DNA of 37,488 nt, from contig JAEWAA010000274.1 in assembly GCA_023391955.1 (NCBI GenBank), positions 1 through 37,488 on the forward strand, given 5' to 3'. Of this stretch, positions 32,092 to 37,488 are shown piece by piece; positions within the stretch are counted from its first letter, which is position 1, and each line of letters opens with the position of its first letter. The notes below the pieces were generated by a model. The model made no database searches, was not told the DNA's origin, and saw only the letters and a program-made list of their open reading frames with translations. The translations under genes and the position numbers were made by a program. Origin of the DNA: Bacillota bacterium (lineage in GTDB: Bacteria > Bacillota > Bacilli > Paenibacillales > NBRC-103111).

Positions 32092-32120
32092 TTGTGTTTT
32101 GCCAGGGATCACGATAGAAT
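32092..32120 (+). promoter_or_regulatory. Promoter of the FGGY kinase gene
   Basis: TTGTGT (32092-32097), 17 bases, TAGAAT (32115-32120), 47 bases before the ATG at 32167. Confidence 0.55.
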
Positions 32121-32166
32121 GAAAACAAGAGAACAGTTGAATTCGAACATATGGGAGGAAGTTCCG

Positions 32167-33663
32167 ATGCTCCTTGGCATTGATTTGGGCACCACCAACA
32201 GCAAAGCCGGGTTATTCGCCAAAGACGGCAAGCCGGTAGCTATCGCCAGCAGGCCCACCGCTACCCATCAGAATGAACGGGGCGAATTCTATTATGATCC
32301 CGAGGAGATGTGGAAGCTGGTGTCCTCCGCTATCCGGGAAGTGACCCGCGGCGTGGACCCGGAGGAAATTAAGGCGGTAGGCATCACCAGCATGGCCGAA
32401 AGCGGGCTGTTGATCGACAAGGAGACCGGAGCTCCTTTGTCTCCCTTTATGCCCTGGTTTGATACCTGCTCCAAGCCCCAAGCGGAGCTGATCCGCTCCC
32501 AATGCGATACCTATGAACGTTTTCAGGCGAGTGGCCTTCATTTGAGCTTCAAACTGGGTTTGTGCAAGCTGCTATGGCTGAAGGAGCATGTGCCGGAGGC
32601 ATTTACCCCCAATGCCCGTTGGCTGTCCGCATCGGGTTATATCGCCTACCGGCTGTGCGGGGAGCTGGGCTTCGACTATTCGTTGGCAGCCCGCACCTAT
32701 GCTTTCCGCATTGACGAAAAAACCTGGGATAAGCCATGGCTCCAGAGCTTCGGCATTAACCCGGCCATCTATCCTGCTGTATTGCCTTCCGGCACCACTC
32801 TAGGCGGTGTGACCGCCCAAGCGGCTGCTTCCACCGGACTCCGTCAGGGTATACCGGTAGCCATTGCCGGGCATGACCATGTGGTGGCTGCGCTGGCGGT
32901 AGGCGCTATAACCAAGGGTGTAATCTACGACTCTATGGGAACGGCGGAGACGCTGGTCGGAACCATGGAGGAGAAGCCCCTTGGCCGCAAGGAGTTTGAG
33001 TCCGGTCTGTCCTTCGGCTGCCATGTTGCCAAGGAACGTTATTTCTGGATGGGGGGCAATTCCTCCTCCGGCGGTTCGGTGGAGTGGCTTCGCACCCTGT
33101 TAAGCGAGGAGCAGCTGTCCTACGAGAGGCTGCTGGCGCTTTTGGAGGAAACAGATCCCGGACCTACCGGTATCCTGTATTTCCCTTATCTCACCGGCAG
33201 CGGAGCACCTGCCCCGGAGACCCGGGCCAAGGCTGCGTTTATCGGACTGACCAAGGAGCATGGGCAAGGGGATATCATTAAGGCTGTGCTGGAGGGCACC
33301 GCTTACCAGTTGGAAGCTATCCGTCAATCGGCTGAGGAAATTGCAGGCAGTCCTATTGAGCGTCTGCAGGTGGTGGGGGGAGGCACCCGGAACAAACACT
33401 GGCTGCAGGTGAAAGCGGATGTGTCCGACTTCATTTTGGAGCTGCCGCCTATCCCGGAGGCGACCCTCTTGGGGGCAGCCATGGCCGCAGGCATCGGCGC
33501 CGGAGTGTACGAAAGCGCGGAGATTGCGGCAGACGCCATCGATAAGAATGGGACGGGGAAGGTTACGGCAGACCCTGAACGGCATCAAGCCTACCAGAAG
33601 CTCTACAATAACGGGTATGCGGCCTTACAGGAGCCTTTGCGCAGATATTATCTGCAGCAATAA
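32167..33663 (+). CDS. FGGY-family carbohydrate kinase
   Basis: A 498-residue sugar kinase. The N-terminal phosphate-binding loop is MLLGIDLGTTNSKAGLF; ITSMAESGLLIDKETG, AGHDHVVAALAVGA (with the conserved Asp-His), and the C-terminal ATP loop VVGGGTRNKHWLQVKADV complete the FGGY fold. Sub-family is uncertain: the GHDHVV motif and general layout resemble gluconate/xylulose/fuculose-type kinases and Bacillus YoaC more than GlpK. ATG 32167 follows GGGAGG by eight bases; the open frame to 32092 overlaps the promoter. It lies directly downstream of the pectate lyase with its own promoter, so a role in sugar-acid or pentose use is possible but not shown. Confidence 0.88.
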   Translation: MLLGIDLGTTNSKAGLFAKDGKPVAIASRPTATHQNERGEFYYDPEEMWKLVSSAIREVTRGVDPEEIKAVGITSMAESGLLIDKETGAPLSPFMPWFDTCSKPQAELIRSQCDTYERFQASGLHLSFKLGLCKLLWLKEHVPEAFTPNARWLSASGYIAYRLCGELGFDYSLAARTYAFRIDEKTWDKPWLQSFGINPAIYPAVLPSGTTLGGVTAQAAASTGLRQGIPVAIAGHDHVVAALAVGAITKGVIYDSMGTAETLVGTMEEKPLGRKEFESGLSFGCHVAKERYFWMGGNSSSGGSVEWLRTLLSEEQLSYERLLALLEETDPGPTGILYFPYLTGSGAPAPETRAKAAFIGLTKEHGQGDIIKAVLEGTAYQLEAIRQSAEEIAGSPIERLQVVGGGTRNKHWLQVKADVSDFILELPPIPEATLLGAAMAAGIGAGVYESAEIAADAIDKNGTGKVTADPERHQAYQKLYNNGYAALQEPLRRYYLQQ

Positions 33664-33686
33664 TGAATATCTTGGTAAAAATGGAG

Positions 33687-33721
33687 ACGGTCTTTCCTCT
33701 GCCGGAGGAAAGGCCGTTTTT
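33687..33721 (+). terminator. Terminator of the FGGY kinase gene
   Basis: Thirteen-base stem ACGGTCTTTCCTC (33687-33699) and GAGGAAAGGCCGT (33705-33717, one G-T pair), five-base loop, then five T. Confidence 0.93.
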
Positions 33722-33740
33722 GCGTATCCGCCGTATTCCC

Positions 33741-33769
33741 TTGCCGTTCCCCCGGGATTATGGTATTCT
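33741..33769 (+). promoter_or_regulatory. Promoter of the second methyltransferase gene
   Basis: TTGCCG (33741-33746), 17 bases, TATTCT (33764-33769) with an extended -10 TG at 33761-33762. Confidence 0.55.
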
Positions 33770-33875
33770 CTTAGGGTTAAATCCATAATTAACCAATTAT
33801 TGAATACCCTCAAAAACAGGTATACTGATGATGAGGATAAATTTGGGCAAGGCTTAAAAAAGGGAGTGACCAGCT

Positions 33876-34619
33876 ATGAGCTTTTATGAAACACTAAGCC
33901 GTTATTATGATGATATTTTCCCCTACTCCCCGGATCAGCACCGGTTTGTGGAGCAATATATGCCTGCCCAGGGACGGATTCTCGATGTGGCTGCAGGAAC
34001 GGGCAATCTCGCCGCGGCGCTGGCTGACTCAGGATACCAGGTGACCGCCCTGGATGTGGATCCCTCCATGGTGGAGCGGATCCGGGTGAAGCAGCAGGCG
34101 GGCAAGGCGCCTGCTTTTGATACCCTGTTGATGGATATGAGAGGACTGGACAGCCTCCCAGCGGAGCACTTCCATGCGGTGCTGTGCGTAGGGAACTCCT
34201 TGGTCCACTTGAATGATCTGACGGAAATCGCCGAATCCGTGATCCAGATGTACGACCGGCTGGTACCGGGGGGCACGCTGATTCTGCAGAACGTCAATTA
34301 TGACCGTATTCTGCGGGACCGGGTGAAGGAGCTGCCGGTGATTGAGCGCAGTCTGGCGGAGGGGATGCTTACCTTTAGGCGGTTCTACGAGCTGGAGGAG
34401 GACGGGATTCAGTTCCAGGGGCGGCTCACTCTGGAGATGGACGGTGCACAGGAGGTATATGAAAACAGTGTGCGTCTTCTGCCGATGCAAAGCGAGGAGC
34501 TGCTGCATATAGCGGAGCAGTATGGGTTGCCTGTGCCGGATCTCTATGGGGGGTACAAGCAGGAGCCGTACCAGACAGGCTCCACGGCGCTGGTGGCGGT
34601 GTTCCGGAAGCCGGAGTAA
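33876..34619 (+). CDS. Class I SAM-dependent methyltransferase
   Basis: A 247-residue enzyme that begins MSFYETLSRYYDDIFPYSPD, like the YodH/UbiE-type small-molecule methyltransferases. Motif I ILDVAAGTGNLAAAL is at 35-49, motif II VTALDVDPSMVERI at 55-68, and the motif VI area is LVPGGTLILQNVNYDRI. The C-terminal part has a beta-rich cap (GRLTLEMDGAQEVYENSVRLLP). The substrate is unknown. The ATG follows GGGAGTG by about eight bases. It stands alone between its own promoter and a terminator. Confidence 0.88.
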   Translation: MSFYETLSRYYDDIFPYSPDQHRFVEQYMPAQGRILDVAAGTGNLAAALADSGYQVTALDVDPSMVERIRVKQQAGKAPAFDTLLMDMRGLDSLPAEHFHAVLCVGNSLVHLNDLTEIAESVIQMYDRLVPGGTLILQNVNYDRILRDRVKELPVIERSLAEGMLTFRRFYELEEDGIQFQGRLTLEMDGAQEVYENSVRLLPMQSEELLHIAEQYGLPVPDLYGGYKQEPYQTGSTALVAVFRKPE

Positions 34620-34646
34620 CTTGGCAGAGTAGAGAGAGTGAGAATA

Positions 34647-34688
34647 AGAGCAGCCTGCCCGGAGCGGATCGGGAGAGCTGCTCTTTTT
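34647..34688 (+). terminator. Terminator of the second methyltransferase gene
   Basis: Outer arms AGAGCAGC and GCTGCTCT (to 34684) around an inner CCCG/CGGG pairing, followed by TTTTT. Confidence 0.85.
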
Positions 34689-34766
34689 GTGTGCAGATGG
34701 GTGGGGAAGACTTCAGCTGCCGGATAAGCAGCGTGCTTTGCTTGAAGCAGCCCGAGTTCAAGGCTC

Positions 34767-34952
34767 TAGCGGACAGAGAAGCCGCTATTGGCCGAAAAAA
34801 CGGCTTCTTTTGGTGGACGCGGACTGTAGGGCCGTTAATGGCACGACGAAAAGGCACTTTCGGCGGCTGAACGGGCAAATAACGAATCGTCAGTCCGTAA
34901 GGTTGGAAAAAGAGCAGATTTTTGCGAAATAGCGGAACGTCGGTCCGTCAGG
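34767..34952. repeat. Intergenic repeat array R4 (four TAGCGGA...TCCGTTA units)
   Basis: Units start at 34767, 34817, 34880 and 34930, that is 50, 63 and 50 bases apart. The first is a clean hairpin, TAGCGG (34767-34772) and CCGCTA (34782-34787); the fourth reads TAGCGGAACGTCGGTCCG. The spacers each hold a short A-run/T-run hairpin: GCCG-A6-CGGC, CGAAA/TTTCG and AAAAA/TTTTT. The core and spacing match array R2. It lies between the convergent methyltransferase and LysR genes. Confidence 0.8.
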
Positions 34953-34970
34953 GTAAGGAGTGTAGACGGT

Positions 34971-34998
34971 GTTCGCACACTAGCCCTTTTGCTCAGGA
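34971..34998 (-). repeat. Stray copy of repeat R1
   Basis: On the minus strand TCCTGAGCAAAAGGGCTAGT then GTGCGAAC: the R1 unit with few changes, in the same orientation as 3661-3691. It is 18 bases past the end of array R4. Confidence 0.75.
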
Positions 34999-35043
34999 AA
35001 CGGAGGAAATTCCTTCCCATGGGGAAGACTTAGAAGGCAGGCA

Positions 35044-35907
35044 CTAGTGAAACAGCTCCAAAAACCGCTCCGCCGGGGAGGACAGGTACTTGTCCTTGTT
35101 CCAGATGGCGGCTACGCTGGTGGTCAGCTCCTTGCAGCGGATTTCCTTGTGGAGCAAATTCCGGTTGCTGCCTAGACCAAAGGCCGAGCGGGGCACGATG
35201 CCGATGCCCAAACCCTCGTTTGCCCACTGGAGAGTGGTGCGGGCGTCGTCGTTGCGGCAGAAGAAGGATGGCTCGAAGCCGTAGGACAGGCAGCTTTCGC
35301 GGATGAGAGACTCGAACCGGTGGTAAATAATCAGCGGCTTCTCCGCCAGTTCCTCCATCTCGGCATAGCCGCAGCCGGGACTCCAGTCCAGCTCCGCCGT
35401 CATAACGGCAATCATCGGCTCGGGGGACGCATACTTGCAGCCCAGATTCCCGGGATTAAAGGGAGTCCGGACGATTCCCACCTCCACCAGGCCCTTGCCC
35501 AGCATCTCGATGATGCTGAAGGTGTTGCCCTCCCGGATTTCGAAGCTGACGCCAGGGTACAGCCGATGGAACTCGGATAACCCCCGCTTCAGCAGCGCCT
35601 CACCCGAGGAGGAGACGGTCCCGATGGTCAGGGTTCCGTTCATGCCTTTGGCCAAGTCCCGGATTTCACGGGCGGCAGCGTCGGTGAGGTCCAGAATCTC
35701 CTGGGCCCGGTTGCGAAGGATGGCGCCGGCCTCCGTCAGCTGAAGGCTGCGGGGTCCCCGGTCCACAAGGCGGGCCCCCAGCTCCTCCTCCAGCTGCTTC
35801 AGCTGTTGGCTAAGCGGAGGCTGGGCCATACGCAGCTTTCGGGCGGCGGAGGAAATTTGCCCTTCCTCAGCGATAGTCAAAAAATAACGGAGCTGGCGGA
35901 TATCCAT
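35044..35907 (-). CDS. LysR-family transcriptional regulator
   Basis: A 287-residue LTTR. The N-terminal winged helix reads MDIRQLRYFLTIAEEGQISSAARKL followed by AQPPLSQQLKQLEEELGARLVDRG; a linker helix follows, then two periplasmic-binding-like effector subdomains from about 92 (GTLTIGTVSSSGEALL, VGIVRTPFNP). The ATG at 35907 has GAGGAGG eight bases upstream. It is divergent from an ABC exporter gene, the usual LTTR arrangement, and the gap has a T-N11-A box over its own -10. It probably represses itself and controls the exporter in response to an unknown ligand. Confidence 0.9.
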   Translation of the reverse strand: MDIRQLRYFLTIAEEGQISSAARKLRMAQPPLSQQLKQLEEELGARLVDRGPRSLQLTEAGAILRNRAQEILDLTDAAAREIRDLAKGMNGTLTIGTVSSSGEALLKRGLSEFHRLYPGVSFEIREGNTFSIIEMLGKGLVEVGIVRTPFNPGNLGCKYASPEPMIAVMTAELDWSPGCGYAEMEELAEKPLIIYHRFESLIRESCLSYGFEPSFFCRNDDARTTLQWANEGLGIGIVPRSAFGLGSNRNLLHKEIRCKELTTSVAAIWNKDKYLSSPAERFLELFH

Positions 35908-35951
35908 GGTAACCTCCTCGTGAATCGCAATGTCCTTGTTATTATTTTCTC

Positions 35952-35971
35952 ATTATATACGATAAAAGTAT
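35952..35971. promoter_or_regulatory. LysR promoter -10 overlapping a T-N11-A operator
   Basis: Minus-strand TATAAT at 35952-35957 is the likely -10 for the LysR gene. The dyad ATAC-N7-GTAT at 35957-35971 has the T-N11-A form (35958 to 35970) of LysR-type binding sites and overlaps this -10. No good -35 is seen. Confidence 0.55.
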
Positions 35972-35993
35972 GGCGGGCATATAAAACAAATAT

Positions 35994-36022
35994 TTTTCAT
36001 ATAGCACCTTCTATGGGATAAT
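35994..36022 (+). promoter_or_regulatory. Promoter of the ABC exporter gene
   Basis: TTTTCA (35994-35999), 17 bases, GATAAT (36017-36022) with an extended -10 TG at 36014. The T-N11-A box lies about 25 bases upstream of the -35, a usual activator position. Confidence 0.6.
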
Positions 36023-36079
36023 GCAAAAGCAGGCGGAATGCCTCGGACTACAGAATTTGACGTTAGGTGTGATGCAAAC

Positions 36080-37488
36080 ATGTTTAAGCTCGTGGGCTTC
36101 CTCAAGCCCTTCCGGAAAGAATGTATCGCAGGCCCGTTTTTTAAGCTGCTGGAGGCGATTCTGGAGCTGCTCCTGCCTACTGTGGTAGCTCTTATCGTCA
36201 ACAACGGCATTGGCCGGGGCGACAAAACCTATGTGCTGCAAATGGGTGCTTTAATGATCGGCATGGCCATTCTGGGCTACGGCTGCTCGCTGGTCTGCCA
36301 GCATTATGCGGCTCGGGCCTCCCAGGGCTTCGGCACGGATCTGCGCAACGCCCTGTTCAAGCATATCTCCTCCTTGTCCTATACGGAGCTGGACCGGTTC
36401 GGGACACCGTCTCTCATCAACCGGCAGACCAGCGCCGTGAACCAGCTGCAGCTGGCGGTGGCCATGCTTATCCGGCTGGTGATCCGCGCGCCGTTTATCT
36501 GTATCGGGGCCATTATCATGGCGATGATTCTGGATCTGAAGCTGTCGCTGATTCTGCTGGTTGCGGCGCCGATTATCGGGGTGATTCTTTATTTTATTAT
36601 CAGCCGGACGGCTCCCTTGTACCGCCGGTATCAGGGTAAGCTGGATCGTATGGGTTCGGTCCTGAGCGAGAATCTGACGGGGGTCCGGGTTATCCGCGCC
36701 TTCGCCAAGGGCAGAGCGGAGCAGAAACGCTTTAAGGAAACCTCGGAGGACCTGACCGGGACCGCCATTCATGTGGGGCGGATCGCCGCTTTGCTGAACC
36801 CCGCCACCTCCCTGGTGGTCAACGGAGCCATCATCCTCATCCTCTGGGCAGGCGGACTCCATATCGACAGCGGCTCCTTGTCCCAAGGGGAAATTATCGC
36901 CTTCATCAACTATGTCACCCAAATCCTGCTGGCCCTGATTGTGGTGTCCAATCTGGTCATTATTTTCACCAAAGCCGCCTCCTCCGGAGCACGGGTCAGT
37001 GAGGTGCTGGCCACCGAACCTTCCATAGCCAATGGGAAAATAGGATCTGCAGCAGCCGTCTCCGGTTCAAACGCCATTCCGGCCATTGCTTTCAAGTCCG
37101 TCTCCTTCGGCTACAGCGCCACGGGTGAATTGGCCCTGGACGATATCTCCCTCTCTATTGCCAAAGGGGAGACCATCGGGATTATCGGCGGCACCGGCTC
37201 CGGCAAGTCCACTCTGGTGAACCTGATCCCCCGGTTCTACGATACGGTGAAGGGGAGTATAAGGGTGAACGGTATCGATGTGAAGGATTACCGGCTGGAG
37301 GAGCTGCGCCGGCTCATCGGTGTGGTCCCCCAAAAGGCCATGCTGTTTACCGGAACCGTAGCGGAAAATATCCGCTGGGGCAATCCGGGTGCAACATCGG
37401 AAGAGGTAGCCGAGGCGGCCAAAACCGCACAAGCGGCGGAGTTTATCGCCAAGCTGCCTGAGGGGTATGACACCGTGCTGGTACGCGG
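36080..37488 (+). CDS. ABC exporter subunit, membrane and ATPase domains (3' end cut by window edge)
   Basis: From the ATG at 36080 the frame is open to the right edge (469 complete codons). Residues 1-320 form a type I ABC exporter membrane domain with six hydrophobic helices (LLEAILELLLPTVVALIV, GALMIGMAILGYGCSLV, VIRAPFICIGAIIMAMI and others) and the linker FAKGRAEQKRF. The ATPase domain follows, with Walker A GGTGSGKST at about 370-378 and Q-loop GVVPQKAMLF. The start MFKLVGFLKPFRKE and the layout resemble the first subunit of heterodimeric multidrug exporters (YfiB-like), whose partner would lie downstream. The Shine-Dalgarno (AGGTG) is modest. The regulator on the other side is LysR. 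Signature, Walker B and C-terminus are outside the window. Confidence 0.88.
   Translation, partial: MFKLVGFLKPFRKECIAGPFFKLLEAILELLLPTVVALIVNNGIGRGDKTYVLQMGALMIGMAILGYGCSLVCQHYAARASQGFGTDLRNALFKHISSLSYTELDRFGTPSLINRQTSAVNQLQLAVAMLIRLVIRAPFICIGAIIMAMILDLKLSLILLVAAPIIGVILYFIISRTAPLYRRYQGKLDRMGSVLSENLTGVRVIRAFAKGRAEQKRFKETSEDLTGTAIHVGRIAALLNPATSLVVNGAIILILWAGGLHIDSGSLSQGEIIAFINYVTQILLALIVVSNLVIIFTKAASSGARVSEVLATEPSIANGKIGSAAAVSGSNAIPAIAFKSVSFGYSATGELALDDISLSIAKGETIGIIGGTGSGKSTLVNLIPRFYDTVKGSIRVNGIDVKDYRLEELRRLIGVVPQKAMLFTGTVAENIRWGNPGATSEEVAEAAKTAQAAEFIAKLPEGYDTVLVR

Overview
The window looks like chromosome from a Gram-positive endospore former of the Paenibacillaceae type. The evidence is a Tlp-type small acid-soluble spore protein gene, an S-layer-homology (SLH) surface enzyme, a guanosine-type BMP/ABC nucleoside importer, AGGAGG-like ribosome binding sites, GTG/TTG starts, many rho-independent terminators and a fairly GC-rich base composition. 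No phage, transposase, tRNA, rRNA or CRISPR array was recognised.

Layout. 1-3600: a MerR/methyltransferase fusion gene (cut by the left edge) divergent from the HrpB-type helicase. 3600-7140: repeat array R1, then on the minus strand a surface-glycan pair (GT2-GtrA glycosyltransferase, phosphodiester glycosidase) and a YhdH/AcuI-type reductase. 7385-14650: polysaccharide deacetylase lipoprotein, SfsA, glutathione peroxidase, glycerol kinase, an orphan lipoprotein, glutaminyl-tRNA synthetase and a methyltransferase. 14700-20400: Tlp, a FusB-like EF-G-binding protein, a namA gene remnant, array R2, a GNAT acetyltransferase, an M29 aminopeptidase, an unknown protein and an aldo/keto reductase. 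20496-21230: a two-gene XRE-regulator/membrane-protein operon with a clear double-operator promoter. 21230-21770: an unexplained leader with nested RNA-like stems. 21773-26420: a four-gene nucleoside importer operon. 26536-27000: DUF1801 protein. 27080-27260: array R3. 27360-32060: a 1496-residue secreted PL9-type pectate lyase with SLH domains behind a perfect cre site. 32167-34690: FGGY sugar kinase and a methyltransferase. 34767-35000: array R4 plus a stray R1 copy. 35044-37488: a LysR regulator divergent from an ABC exporter subunit cut by the right edge.

How it fits together. Most of the window is housekeeping and nutrient uptake. The nucleoside importer is one overlapping operon. The pectate lyase probably feeds sugar metabolism under CcpA control, and the FGGY kinase next door may be related but has its own promoter. 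The strongest signals outside genes are (i) intergenic arrays of short palindromes, two of which (R2, R4) share the core TARCGGA...TCCGTTA and nearly the same 50/61-63/50-base spacing 18 kb apart, (ii) a promoter followed by a nested, possibly structured RNA upstream of the importer, and (iii) the paired 22-base operators of the XRE operon. All functional names rest on sequence reading alone; no database search was run.
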